Made by a program: the position numbers and the translations under genes. Source: Rhodobiaceae bacterium UBA7804 (GTDB lineage: Bacteria; Pseudomonadota; Alphaproteobacteria; Parvibaculales; Parvibaculaceae). From it: DNA of 64,000 bases. Numbering within the stretch: position 1 is the first letter of the stretch; each line of letters starts with the position of its first letter. The notes under the pieces were generated by a model that saw nothing but the letters and a program-made list of their open reading frames with translations, searched no databases and was not told where the DNA came from. Positions 1 through 8,762 of the stretch are shown one piece after another. The stretch lies in assembly GCA_002480495.1 (NCBI GenBank), contig DLCG01000008.1, positions 225,058 to 289,057 of the forward strand. Direction: 5' to 3'.

Positions 1-228
1 CGGGAAGAAGGAAAGAGCTGTGCGATCACCTTCTACGGCTCATCCTTCATCACCGATGCGACGGGCGCAAAAGTGGCGGAAGCGAGCGAGCATGAGGAAG
101 AGGTCCTCACGGCCAGTTTCGATATCGAGCAGAACCGCCGGCAGCGTGTTGCCTGGGGCGTGTTCCGCGACCGCAGGCCGGAACTCTACGCCGATATCAT
201 GACGCTCGACGGAACGCAGAGGCGCTAG
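1..228 (+). CDS. aguB: N-carbamoylputrescine amidase, C-terminal fragment
   Basis: The left window edge cuts this gene; only the last 75 codons and the TAG stop remain, read in frame 1 from base 1. The visible tail contains YGSSFITDATG and WGVFRDRRPELY, which I recognise as the C-terminus of nitrilase-superfamily N-carbamoylputrescine amidases. These hydrolyse N-carbamoylputrescine to putrescine, CO2 and ammonia in arginine/agmatine-to-polyamine conversion in the cytosol. The Glu-Lys-Cys catalytic triad lies upstream and cannot be checked here. The stop codon shares the CTAG palindrome at 225-228 with the stop of the convergent gene on the other strand. Another nitrilase-family amidohydrolase is possible, but the tail fits AguB best. 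Confidence 0.8.
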   Translation, partial: REEGKSCAITFYGSSFITDATGAKVAEASEHEEEVLTASFDIEQNRRQRVAWGVFRDRRPELYADIMTLDGTQRR

Positions 229-911
229 CCGAGGACGATATCCGCGACGATGGGAAGGTGGTCGGAGACGGTGCGCGCGCGGGCATCCGTCCAGCTGCGC
301 AAAAGCCTTGCGGGGCGGCCGCAATAAATGCGGTCCAGCCTGAGGACCGGCCATGAGGAAGGGAAAGTTCTTTGCATGGTGCGGGCGGGCAATTCGCGCT
401 TCAAACGGCTGCGGACCCAGCCGAACGAAAACCAGTCGTTGAAATCCCCCATGACGACGCATGGCCCGCGGCCGGCCTGCGCCAATTCGGCAAGCCGGGC
501 CGCCTGCATGCGGCGCTCAAGGATGCTGAGGCCAAGATGGGTCGTTACGAGGCGAAGTCTGCCTCCCGGCGCAACGACCTCGGTCGTTATCGCGCAACGG
601 GGCTCACGCGCGCCGAAGGAGAGATCGTGGACGCGCGTCTCCTCAAGGGGAAAACGGCTGATGACGGCGTGACCGTAATGACCATCGGGAGCGGAGATGG
701 TTCGCGCTTCCGCCGCGTGCTCGCCGAGCGCTTCCTTCAATTTTCGAAGCGGCGATGCTTCCCTTTCTCCGCGGGAGTCGATCTCCTGCAGCGCGACGAC
801 GTCGGCATCATGCGCGGCTGCCAGTTCCACGACGCGATCGAGATCGTAGCGGCGATCGGGGCCGACACCGCCGTGAATATTCCAGCTCAGCACACGCAGA
901 CTTCCAGACAT
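225..911 (-). CDS. Endonuclease/exonuclease/phosphatase (EEP) family protein
   Basis: The 228-residue product is a stand-alone EEP domain, a Mg-dependent phosphodiesterase fold. Motifs appear in the expected order: SWNIHGG near residue 9, LQEID near 41, GHAVISRFP, THLG, GDFND, LDRIY and the C-terminal SDHLP. Metal-binding Asn and Glu and the catalytic Asp-His pair therefore look intact. The start is the ATG at 911, because the open frame further upstream is non-homologous and overlaps the PLD gene. The stop of the upstream PLD-VTT gene and this ATG overlap in TGATG, so the two are almost certainly translationally coupled. EEP proteins cut nucleic acids, inositol phosphates or phospholipids. 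Coupling to a phospholipase D-like partner makes a lipid headgroup or DNA phosphodiester substrate plausible, but the substrate is not readable from sequence. Confidence 0.85.
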   Translation of the reverse strand: MSGSLRVLSWNIHGGVGPDRRYDLDRVVELAAAHDADVVALQEIDSRGEREASPLRKLKEALGEHAAEARTISAPDGHYGHAVISRFPLEETRVHDLSFGAREPRCAITTEVVAPGGRLRLVTTHLGLSILERRMQAARLAELAQAGRGPCVVMGDFNDWFSFGWVRSRLKRELPARTMQRTFPSSWPVLRLDRIYCGRPARLLRSWTDARARTVSDHLPIVADIVLG

Positions 912-3082
912 CAATCGGATTTTCTCCAACGGTCCGCAAGACGCTGAAGGCCGAGGGCAAAGCCGACCCATGCCGCAAGGGCGCCGAGCACAATCGCGAG
1001 ATCGGACATCGACGGATCTTCGATCATCGCGAACACACGATCTCCGAGCACCGAGAGGATCAATATACCGGGCGCGAGACCGAGGAAAGTTCCCACGGTG
1101 TACTGGATGAAAGGTATCCGGAAGGCACCGGCGACGAGGTTCACCAGCATGAAGGGAGCGACAGGCACAAGACGGATGGTCGCTATCGCAAGAATTCCCT
1201 TCTCGCCGATGCCCCGGCTCACCCGGTTTATGCGGGGACCGATGATGTTTCGCAGGAAGCGCGCCCCGAGGCCGCGCCCGGCGCCATATGTCGCCACCGC
1301 GCTCGCCATCGATCCCGCCGATGCATAGAGAAGCCCCGGCCAAAGGCCGAATGTACCCGCCGTCACCACGATGAGAACCGTGACCGGGAAAGCGAAGAAG
1401 CCCGTCACGACATATGCACCGATGATGACGGCGGCGGCAAAGGGACTTTCCGCAAATCCGCCGAAGGTATCGCGAAGCCTGTCCGGCTGGGCATATTCCG
1501 AGAGCGGCGTGTAGCGCCAGAGGAGAGCAAGTGCCGCAATGAACAGAACCAACGCCAAGCCCTTGGCGAGTGCGGGAAGACGAGCAGGACTTGCATGGGG
1601 ATCGTCCACGACATCCGCGAAATATTCGTCCGCTCCGATGGGACGCCCCGGATCAGCAATCGTCTCTATAGCTGAAATCTGATCGGCGGAAGGCATGTCG
1701 CCGTCGTCGATATCGCGGAGCCGCCTTCCCTCGCGCCCGCCGCAATCCTCTATCGAGGCGATAATCGAACCACCCTCACGGAGAGAGGCCAGAAAATCCG
1801 ATCGTTCCGCCCCGATATGTTCTCCGAGAAGGCGGGCGAGAATGCTCACGACACCGTCGCGCTGCTCATCGGTTACCGCCTCGATGGCGAGATCGCACTC
1901 GCTGTCCATACCCATGGACCTGTTGCAGATGTTGGCCGAACCGACCCGCAACAAGCGGTCATCGACGATCATCACCTTGGAATGAACCATGACATCGACT
2001 TCTTCCTTTCCCTTTCCCACGGCGGGATAGAGCAGGCGGAAGCGGTCCGTCAGTCCTGCCTCGCGCAGCACGTTTGTAAAGCGGATGCGCCCGGCGAGCA
2101 TTGTCTGCTGCTCGAGCCAGGATTCATGGGTCTTGGGAGCTACGAGAACCACTTCGAGTTTCGGCACTTCCTTCATGCGAGCGGCGATGGCTTCCGCGAC
2201 GCCGAGACAAGTCAGGAACTGGTTCTCGATGTAGATCCAGTCTTGTGCTTCGGCGATGGCGTCGGCGAAGAGGCGCTCGACCTCCCTCACCTCTCCCTCG
2301 CCATTCCCGGCGGGCAATGTGCGAGCGATCCCTATACCGGTGTTTCGAAAATGCGGCTCAACCCCTTCTGGCCAGAGATCGCGGCGGGCGTCAGTTGCTT
2401 CAAGCTCCTCGCAGGCCGCCTTGCTCCAGCGCCAACGTGCGAGTTCGCCCAGCGCGCTTGCCGCCTCGCCGTCGACCATCATCTGCACATCGTGAAAGGG
2501 CCGGTAGGCCTGCCCATTGTGATCGACACGCAAACTGCTGTCCGGATCGTGTTGCGACGTATCCCACCGGCGTACCGTCAGATCGAGACCGCCGCTGAAA
2601 GCAAGCGCATCGTCTATCACGACAATCTTCTGATGATGCGAACCGCCCAGCGGCACATGACTATCGAGACAGAGATCGATATTGGGCGGCGTATTCCAGC
2701 GAAGCGGGACGGCAGGCAGGAGTTCGCGCTCCATCGCGTAGATGACGGAGTAGTCCCACAGGAGAAGCTTGATCTCGAGTTCCGGCTTTTCACGAGCGAG
2801 CGCCGCAAGGAAATCGCCGAGACTTTCGGGGTGTCCATCCCTCGCCCGGTCCGGCGGGCCGGTAAACCGGGTCCGGCTGTCGATATCCCAGCCGACAATC
2901 ATGATGGAACGCCGGGCACCGCTCATCGCTTGCCGCAGCACACCGAAATATTCGGCGGCATCGACAAGAACGCGCGCCCGATCCGCTTTCGTCACCCGCC
3001 ACACATTGCGCGATGGCGAGAGAATCCGTCGATGATCCTGCTTTTCCGCCACTCCGGTACCGGAAGCGCGATAAACCGGCAT
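911..3082 (-). CDS. Phospholipase D-like / VTT (DedA-type) membrane fusion protein
   Basis: A 723-residue two-part protein. The N-terminal ~470 residues are a PLD-superfamily phosphodiesterase with both HKD motifs: HHQKIVVIDD with GGLDLT following, and HSKVMIVDD followed by GSANICNRSMG. The C-terminal ~220 residues are a VTT/SNARE-associated (DedA/TMEM41-like) membrane domain with several hydrophobic segments, including FFAFPVTVLIVVTAGTFG and a G-rich AGRGLGARF stretch. Tandem HKD motifs are typical of cardiolipin synthase and phospholipase D. The VTT domain belongs to families implicated in lipid scrambling or undecaprenyl-phosphate recycling. The combined protein probably hydrolyses or transfers phosphatidyl groups at the inner membrane. 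It is followed by the overlapping EEP gene. The start at 3082 is preceded by AGGA. Confidence 0.88.
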   Translation of the reverse strand: MPVYRASGTGVAEKQDHRRILSPSRNVWRVTKADRARVLVDAAEYFGVLRQAMSGARRSIMIVGWDIDSRTRFTGPPDRARDGHPESLGDFLAALAREKPELEIKLLLWDYSVIYAMERELLPAVPLRWNTPPNIDLCLDSHVPLGGSHHQKIVVIDDALAFSGGLDLTVRRWDTSQHDPDSSLRVDHNGQAYRPFHDVQMMVDGEAASALGELARWRWSKAACEELEATDARRDLWPEGVEPHFRNTGIGIARTLPAGNGEGEVREVERLFADAIAEAQDWIYIENQFLTCLGVAEAIAARMKEVPKLEVVLVAPKTHESWLEQQTMLAGRIRFTNVLREAGLTDRFRLLYPAVGKGKEEVDVMVHSKVMIVDDRLLRVGSANICNRSMGMDSECDLAIEAVTDEQRDGVVSILARLLGEHIGAERSDFLASLREGGSIIASIEDCGGREGRRLRDIDDGDMPSADQISAIETIADPGRPIGADEYFADVVDDPHASPARLPALAKGLALVLFIAALALLWRYTPLSEYAQPDRLRDTFGGFAESPFAAAVIIGAYVVTGFFAFPVTVLIVVTAGTFGLWPGLLYASAGSMASAVATYGAGRGLGARFLRNIIGPRINRVSRGIGEKGILAIATIRLVPVAPFMLVNLVAGAFRIPFIQYTVGTFLGLAPGILILSVLGDRVFAMIEDPSMSDLAIVLGALAAWVGFALGLQRLADRWRKSD

Positions 3083-3177
3083 ATAAAATCCTGATTTCGT
3101 CGATGCTGCTTCAATTAAAACGCATCAAACGCAGAAAAGTCTCATAAATCGGGAGAAAAACCAGGCGAAGGCCCGTT

Positions 3178-4992
3178 TCACCGCTCCCGGCTGGAAAAGG
3201 CAGCCAGCAAGGCTCTCAGGCGTCCTGGCTGAACCGGCTTGTGAAGCACCTGAACCCCTGTCGCAGCAAGCTCGCGCAATTTTTCCGGAGCGGTATCGCC
3301 CGTCACGATCACGGCAGGCAATTCGTTGTCGCCGAAACGGGACCGGACCCTGCGAATGACCTCCGCGCCATCGATTCCCTGAAGCCTGTAATCGGCGACG
3401 ATGACATCGGGCTTGGCGAAGGGCGTGTCGTCCGCGGACAGAAGTTCGGAGACATCCGCCGAGGCCGCAACCTCGCACCCCCAATCTTCCATGAGGGTGG
3501 ACAAGGCATGCCGCCCTTCCTGGTCGTCGTCGATAATCCAGACGAAGCTCCCCGCGACCCCGGCGAGACTGCGTGGCGAGCGCGGCTGATTGCTTTCGAA
3601 GAATGTGTAGCGCCTGGGTATCGTGAAACCGAAAGCCGTTCCCTTTCCAGGAGCGGAGGTGAACGTCATGGGAATTTCGAGAAGCCCAGCCAGACGACGG
3701 ACAATCGAGAGCCCGAGACCAAGACCGCGATCGCGGTTTCGCTCGAGGTTTCCGACCTGGAAAAATTCCTCGAATATCCGTTCGCGAAACTCGGCTTCGA
3801 TACCCGGCCCGTTATCGATCACCTGAACCGTGACCCCGTCCCCTTTCCGGCGGCAACCGACGATGATCCTCGCGCCGGGTGCATGGCGGATCGCGTTGGC
3901 AACAATGTTGCGAAGGATCGCTTCCAGCAGCGTGACATCGGTTTCGACCTCCAGCGAACAGGCGACGAAGCGAAGATCGCAACCGGCCTCCCGCGCCTGC
4001 ATGGCGAATTCATCCTTCAGGGACTGGAAGACGGAATCGATCCGGAACGGGGCCACATGCGGTTCGATGATTCCGGCATCCAGACGCGAGATGTCGAGCA
4101 GACTGTTGAGCAATCGCTCCATTGCGCCCACGGATTGTCCGATACGTTCCACGATCGGCCGGCAGCGTTCGTCTCCAACAAGGCGGATGGCGAGCGATTC
4201 CGCCTGAAGACGCAAAGCATGCAGCGGCTGGCGCAGGTCATGGCTCGCCGCGGCGAGGAAACGGGTCTTGGCGCGCGAGGTCGCTTCGAGTTCCGCGCTT
4301 TGCCGGCGGAGGCTTGCGAGAAGATCGACATTCTCGACGCCGAGACGGAGGCTGTTCATCAACGCCCTGTGCGTATTTCCGCCGGTGGCGAGCATGGCGA
4401 GAAAGAACATCACAAGGGCGCCGGCCATGAGCGCTTCTTCGCCGCCGCCCTCCAGGGCAAGGCGCAGAATGAGAGGCACCAGAGAAGTGACAAGGGCCAT
4501 GATCTGCGCGGAGTAGAAGGGAGCGAGGGTTGCGACTGTTCCCGCAGCGGTTCCGCCGAGCATCAAAATGAAAAAGACCTGCTGAGGCAGCGCATCCGAG
4601 GGAAGCACAAAGGCGCCGCCCATCCCCCAGCAAATTCCGGTGAGGCCGATAACAATGTAGAATGCCACCATCCCGAGCACCGGATCGCTCTGGAGCATTT
4701 CTCCCCGGTGATAGATCTCGATGAGCCCGCCGCGCAGAAGGCCGAGCGCCATCATCGCGGCGCCCCAGGCGAAGGCCATCCAGTTCGAACCCGCAAGGCC
4801 CATGGAATAGGTGACGAAGGCAACGACGACGATGTGCACGAGGACGCCGGTCCTTGCCTGCCGGTACAGCAGGTCGACACGGTTGGGGAAGATTCGGCGG
4901 GCGGAGCCATCCGCGAGATCGACGCCGAAAAGCCTTGCCAGCAAGGGCGAGAAAACAGCGTTCCCATCTCCTTCCAGCGCGCCATTGGCCAT
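3178..4992 (-). CDS. Hybrid sensor histidine kinase / response regulator
   Basis: A 604-residue membrane hybrid kinase. The first ~190 residues hold about six hydrophobic segments (for example VLVHIVVVAFVTYSMGLAG) and no recognisable ligand domain. A HisKA domain follows with the phospho-acceptor His in AAASHDLRQPLHALR, then an HATPase_c domain with N box NAIRHAPG, G1 DNGPGIEAEF and G2 GLGLGLSIV. The C-terminal receiver domain begins VWIIDDDQEGRHAL and has the acceptor Asp in VIVADYRLQG. No DNA-binding output domain or partner regulator lies nearby, so it is an orphan hybrid that presumably hands phosphate to a distant phosphotransferase or regulator. The ATG at 4992 has a strong GGGGGGAC ribosome site. 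It lies 96 bases downstream of the FGE gene and could be co-transcribed with it; the signal is unknown. Confidence 0.88.
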   Translation of the reverse strand: MANGALEGDGNAVFSPLLARLFGVDLADGSARRIFPNRVDLLYRQARTGVLVHIVVVAFVTYSMGLAGSNWMAFAWGAAMMALGLLRGGLIEIYHRGEMLQSDPVLGMVAFYIVIGLTGICWGMGGAFVLPSDALPQQVFFILMLGGTAAGTVATLAPFYSAQIMALVTSLVPLILRLALEGGGEEALMAGALVMFFLAMLATGGNTHRALMNSLRLGVENVDLLASLRRQSAELEATSRAKTRFLAAASHDLRQPLHALRLQAESLAIRLVGDERCRPIVERIGQSVGAMERLLNSLLDISRLDAGIIEPHVAPFRIDSVFQSLKDEFAMQAREAGCDLRFVACSLEVETDVTLLEAILRNIVANAIRHAPGARIIVGCRRKGDGVTVQVIDNGPGIEAEFRERIFEEFFQVGNLERNRDRGLGLGLSIVRRLAGLLEIPMTFTSAPGKGTAFGFTIPRRYTFFESNQPRSPRSLAGVAGSFVWIIDDDQEGRHALSTLMEDWGCEVAASADVSELLSADDTPFAKPDVIVADYRLQGIDGAEVIRRVRSRFGDNELPAVIVTGDTAPEKLRELAATGVQVLHKPVQPGRLRALLAAFSSRER

Positions 4993-5088
4993 TTAAGTCC
5001 CCCCGCATAATCAAGGGAGAATTGATAGCAAAGGGAGGCCGCAAAGGCGACCGGCCTGACGGGAGTTATTCTCGAGGATCGCCCGTGC

Positions 5089-6060
5089 TCAGGGACCGGG
5101 GGCCAAGACCACGGTGCGGAAGCCAAGATGCGTGGTGGCGAGGTCCGTTTCCTGAGGCTGCCGCGCGCCCGGCCTATACCGAACGCAATATGACGGAGCG
5201 CATAGCCAGGAACCGCCCTTGATGACGCGATGGCCGGGGGCACCGCGATATTCGTCCGAGGTCCATTCCCAGAGATTGCCGATCATGTCGTGGAGTCCGA
5301 GGGCGTTCGGTTCGAAGCAACCGACGGGTGCGATCCCGACAAATCCATCATCCGCGCTGTTCACGACCGGAAACAGACCCTGCCAGGTATTGGCTTCACG
5401 CGGCTGCGCGCGCGGGTTCGGCGCCTCCGCATTCGCTTCGCGCGAGGCCCATTCCCATTGCGCCTCCGTCGGCAGGGTGTGGCCTTTCCAGGCGGCGAAG
5501 GCGAGCGCGTCCTCATAGGCAACCGCCGTGACGGGAAACTGATCCTTCCCCTCGATGGATGTTCCGGGCCCTCCGGGATGACGCCAGTTCGCGCCGGGGA
5601 CATATTGCCACCACTGCGAAATATCGCCGGTGCCGTCTATGTCGTTCGGCATGATGAACACGACGGCGCCCGGCTCCTGCATGTAAGCGGGCAGACCGGG
5701 ATGCGCCGAAGTATCGACGGGACGCTCGGCGACGGTGACGTAGCCCGTCTCCTCGACGAATGCGGCGAATTCCTCGTTCGTCACCTCCGTCCGGTCCATC
5801 CAGAACCCTTCGACCGTGACCGGGCGCAAGGGCTTTTCCTCCGGGTAGAAATCATCTCCCATCGTGAAGCTGCCTCCCGGCACCCAGACCATCCCTGCAT
5901 GCTCCGCCGCAGGAGCGGACGACGGAGGCAGGCAACGAGAGGGACCGGCATCCGCCAGGCGCGCTGCTTCTCTGCCCCCCTTCATCCAGAGGTTTGCCGC
6001 CGCCGTCGCAAGGACGACGACAGCGACAAGGACGCCACCCATGATCCAGCGTGCTTTCAC
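5089..6060 (-). CDS. Formylglycine-generating enzyme, membrane-anchored
   Basis: The 323-residue product has the FGE-sulfatase (SUMF1/C-type-lectin-like) fold: MVWVPGGSFTMGDDFYPEE near residue 57, FWMDRTEVTNEEF, and LPTEAQWEWASR. The C-terminal GGSWLCAPSYCVRYRPGAR carries the two copper-binding active cysteines, C287 and C292, in the correct C-x4-C spacing. It is therefore likely an active enzyme and not a cysteine-less SUMF paralogue. FGE oxidises the Cys of a C-x-P-x-R sulfatase motif to formylglycine. The gene lies 12 bases after a sulfatase with exactly that motif, its evident substrate. The N-terminus (IMGGVLVAVVVLATAAANLW) is a signal anchor, suggesting the enzyme domain is outside the inner membrane. 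The start is GTG at 6060. Confidence 0.92.
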   Translation of the reverse strand: MKARWIMGGVLVAVVVLATAAANLWMKGGREAARLADAGPSRCLPPSSAPAAEHAGMVWVPGGSFTMGDDFYPEEKPLRPVTVEGFWMDRTEVTNEEFAAFVEETGYVTVAERPVDTSAHPGLPAYMQEPGAVVFIMPNDIDGTGDISQWWQYVPGANWRHPGGPGTSIEGKDQFPVTAVAYEDALAFAAWKGHTLPTEAQWEWASREANAEAPNPRAQPREANTWQGLFPVVNSADDGFVGIAPVGCFEPNALGLHDMIGNLWEWTSDEYRGAPGHRVIKGGSWLCAPSYCVRYRPGARQPQETDLATTHLGFRTVVLAPGP

Positions 6061-6072
6061 GGCCCGATCCGC

Positions 6073-7728
6073 TCAGTTGGCCCAGTAAACGAATTCGTCT
6101 TCCGGCCCGCGCGGCGCGGCGCCAAGCGGACGGTCGATCATAATGGGCGCTTCCACCAGCGAGGGCCATAGCGGCTTTGCCTGTTCGCCGTCGATTTCCC
6201 GAAGTGTCTCCATCATTTCGGAGAGCCGTTCCGGATTCTCCTCGGCGAGATTTTTCCGTTCGGTCGGGTCTTCGGCGAGGTTGAAGAGCCAGTTCTTCTT
6301 CGGACGTTCGGAAACCTGCAGCTTCCAGTCGCCCTTCAGCAGGGTCTTGTAGTCGCCGTCACGGAAGAACAGGGCACGGTCGCCCAAGCCACCGGTGGAA
6401 CCGGCAAGCCCGACAAGGTCCATGCCGTCATAGACGCGGTCTTGCGGCAGCGCCGCACCGGCGGCCTCAGCCGCGGTCGCGAAAATGTCGACATGCGCGG
6501 CGCGATGCTCGACGATCTTTCCCGCAGGCAGCTTCGCCGGCCATTTCATGAAGAAGGGAACGTGAATGCCACCTTCGAAGAAGGTCGCCTTCCAGCCGCG
6601 ATAGGGATCGTTGATACCGGGCAGGCCGACATAGTTCGCGCCCCCGTTATCGCTGGTGAAGATGACGATCGTGTTGTCTTCCAACCCCTGCGCCTTCAGC
6701 TCGTCGAGCACCTTGCCGACGCCACGATCGAGCGCGACGACCATCGCGGCGTAAGTACGCAGCGTGTGATCCTCGATATGCGACAGTGCATCGTAGTCGG
6801 ACTTGAGCGCCTGAAGCGGCGTGTGGACCGCATTGTAGGAGAGATACATGAAGAAGGGCCGATTGCGGTTCGCCCTGATCGCCTTCACCGCTTCGTTCGA
6901 GAGATAGTCGGTCATGTATTCCGAGGGCTCGAAACGGTCCCCGCCATTGAACTGGACGGCGAAAGGAAGGTTCGCCCAAAGGAACTTGTCGATGGGGTCG
7001 AATTCCTGCACCGAGTTGACGACGTTCGGATCGTTTTTCGGAAGGAAGAGCGACGCGCCGGGCATGAAGCCCAGAGCCTCGTCGAAACCGCGCGTCTCCG
7101 GCCTCGTCGTATCGGTTCCGCCGAGATGCCACTTGCCGAGCATCAGCGTGCGATAGCCCTGATCCTGAAGCATCTTCGAGATATAGATCTCGTTTTCGGG
7201 AACGCTCATTTCGTCAACATGAGGAACGCCCTCTTCGCGTTCCTCGAAATAGACGGCCCCGTTACCGGCGAAGGTAGCAATCGTTTTCGCAAACTGGGGA
7301 GGCGCAGGCGTGAACTCGAATCCGAAGCGCGTGGCGTAGCGCCCCGTCATGATGGCCGCGCGTGAGGGCGCGCAGGTCGCGTTGCCGGCATAGCCATTCG
7401 CGAAGACGACGCCGCTCCTTGCAATCGAGTCGATGTTGGGTGTCGGAACGGAGCCGCCGGCGACACCGCCACCGCCGAAGGAAAGATCGTTGAAGCCGAG
7501 ATCGTCGGCCAGGATCACCACGATGTTGGGCTGCCTTGCGTCAGCGGGCACCGCCGCCTCCGCAGGCCCCTCGTCCCAGGTCACTTCCCGGTTCGGCTGA
7601 ACGGGGTCGCGCAGTTCCTGAATGATCCCGGGGATGTAATACCAATAGCGCTGGAAAAGGACGACACCCAGAACACCGACGACAACAAGCGCGGCGAGGA
7701 TGCCCACGCCGCGTTTTCCGATTTTCAT
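6073..7728 (-). CDS. Cys-type arylsulfatase-family sulfatase, membrane-anchored
   Basis: A 551-residue type I sulfatase. The metal-site motif VVILADDLGFNDLSFGG (D75, D76) is followed by the signature CAPSRAAIMTGRY with C119, which must be converted to formylglycine. Further family motifs are MLGKWHLGG, VIFTSDNGG and FEGGIHVPFF. The N-terminus (residues ~7-26, VGILAALVVVGVLGVVLFQ) is an uncleaved-looking membrane anchor, so catalysis is expected in the periplasm. The FGE gene directly downstream forms the maturation pair. Substrate is unknown: family members hydrolyse sulfate esters of aromatics, sugars or steroids. The start at 7728 is preceded by GGGAGGGAGCGGG, and a short palindrome lies upstream. 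Confidence 0.92.
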   Translation of the reverse strand: MKIGKRGVGILAALVVVGVLGVVLFQRYWYYIPGIIQELRDPVQPNREVTWDEGPAEAAVPADARQPNIVVILADDLGFNDLSFGGGGVAGGSVPTPNIDSIARSGVVFANGYAGNATCAPSRAAIMTGRYATRFGFEFTPAPPQFAKTIATFAGNGAVYFEEREEGVPHVDEMSVPENEIYISKMLQDQGYRTLMLGKWHLGGTDTTRPETRGFDEALGFMPGASLFLPKNDPNVVNSVQEFDPIDKFLWANLPFAVQFNGGDRFEPSEYMTDYLSNEAVKAIRANRNRPFFMYLSYNAVHTPLQALKSDYDALSHIEDHTLRTYAAMVVALDRGVGKVLDELKAQGLEDNTIVIFTSDNGGANYVGLPGINDPYRGWKATFFEGGIHVPFFMKWPAKLPAGKIVEHRAAHVDIFATAAEAAGAALPQDRVYDGMDLVGLAGSTGGLGDRALFFRDGDYKTLLKGDWKLQVSERPKKNWLFNLAEDPTERKNLAEENPERLSEMMETLREIDGEQAKPLWPSLVEAPIMIDRPLGAAPRGPEDEFVYWAN

Positions 7729-7749
7729 GATCCCGCTCCCTCCCGTTTT

Positions 7750-7766
7750 TTAATGTTATCCATTAA
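7750..7766. promoter_or_regulatory. Candidate operator: TTAATG-N5-CATTAA palindrome
   Basis: A perfect 6-bp inverted repeat with a 5-base spacer in the AT-rich gap between phaZ and the sulfatase, 22-38 bases upstream of the sulfatase ATG at 7728. Its size and place suit a dimeric repressor site or promoter-overlapping operator. No cognate regulator is adjacent, so the role is inferred only from symmetry and position. Confidence 0.35.
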
Positions 7767-7840
7767 TATCGCGATGAGAGCGAAATGGCAAGCGGACCCT
7801 CAAGAGGATCAACCTCGCAGCCAAGTGAAAGAGGAAATGC

Positions 7841-8722
7841 TCAGACCGCGGGATGCGCCCTGCTTCCGGCACCCCTGAAACGGCGCTCGCCCCGGAAGGC
7901 GCTAGCTTCGAAAGGGCGCCTTTCTGGCTCCTCATCCAGGAAGGAGCGGATCATCGGCAGGATTTCCGCCATCTGCGAAACAAGGAAGAGATGGCCGCCC
8001 GACACGGTTTCGAGACGCGCATCGGGAATGACCTGCGCCAGTATCTTCGCGTTCACCAGCGGAACGATCTGATCGTTTTCTCCCGCGAGGATAAGCGTTG
8101 GCCGGTTCATGAATGGCAGGAAGGGAAGACTCGTCCACCCCATTCCGGCCAGAAGCTGATAGAAATAGCCGCGCGCCGAAGGAGCGCGAAGGCGTTTGGC
8201 ATGCCCTTCGGCCCCGTCGCTCTCGTCGCCGTAGAGCACCTCGAAATGGCGGAGCATATAGGCCGGGTCCATGTAGCGGCGCGGATGCGCCAGCTTCGCC
8301 AGAGCGCGCGGATTTCCGGGCACCATGAACATGCCTGCCGAGGTCGCAGCCAGGATCAGCCTGTGTGTGCGCTTGCCAAACTGGAAGGCAAACTGCTGCG
8401 CCATCGCGCCGCCCCAGGAAACCCCCATCACATCGACTTCGTCATAACCGAGTTCGTCGAGGATGCCAGCCGCCATGCGAGCAAACTGCCACGGGCGATA
8501 GGGAAGAGATGCCGAAGGCGAACCGCCTACCCCGGGTGCGTCGAATGCAATCACATCGCGATCATCGAGCGCTTCGGCAAAAGGCGCGATGAGTTCGATA
8601 TTCGCGCCGATCCCGTTGAAGAACAGGAGCGGCCGCCCCGGCCCCTTGCCTTCCCAAACCGCGGTTCGGAGTATGTTGGAACCCACTCTTATGTCGCGGT
8701 ATCGGGGTTTTCTGTCGCTCAT
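7841..8722 (-). CDS. phaZ: Intracellular poly(3-hydroxyalkanoate) depolymerase (alpha/beta hydrolase)
   Basis: A 293-residue alpha/beta-hydrolase beginning near RYRDIRVGSNILRTAVWEG. The oxyanion segment is PLLFFNGIGANIE, the nucleophile elbow GVSWGG has Ser about residue 102, and the C-terminal SGGHLFLV supplies the catalytic His; an Asp lies in LAGENDQIVPL. The layout and sequence resemble the intracellular medium-chain-length PHA depolymerases of pseudomonads, which release 3-hydroxyalkanoates from storage granules. It starts 40 bases after the PHA synthase gene on the same strand, so synthesis and turnover of the polymer are likely encoded in one transcript. A non-PHA esterase is the main alternative, but the neighbour makes PhaZ the better call. 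Confidence 0.8.
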   Translation of the reverse strand: MSDRKPRYRDIRVGSNILRTAVWEGKGPGRPLLFFNGIGANIELIAPFAEALDDRDVIAFDAPGVGGSPSASLPYRPWQFARMAAGILDELGYDEVDVMGVSWGGAMAQQFAFQFGKRTHRLILAATSAGMFMVPGNPRALAKLAHPRRYMDPAYMLRHFEVLYGDESDGAEGHAKRLRAPSARGYFYQLLAGMGWTSLPFLPFMNRPTLILAGENDQIVPLVNAKILAQVIPDARLETVSGGHLFLVSQMAEILPMIRSFLDEEPERRPFEASAFRGERRFRGAGSRAHPAV

Positions 8723-8762
8723 TCAGCGGCTCCGGGCCTGTTTCGACTCATATTTCGTCTTT

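Noticed and set aside
3241..5010. Long plus-strand open frame of 589 codons across the hybrid kinase region
   Set aside because: It is exactly antisense to a complete histidine kinase with all catalytic motifs, and its own translation has no family-like composition. It is an effect of high GC.
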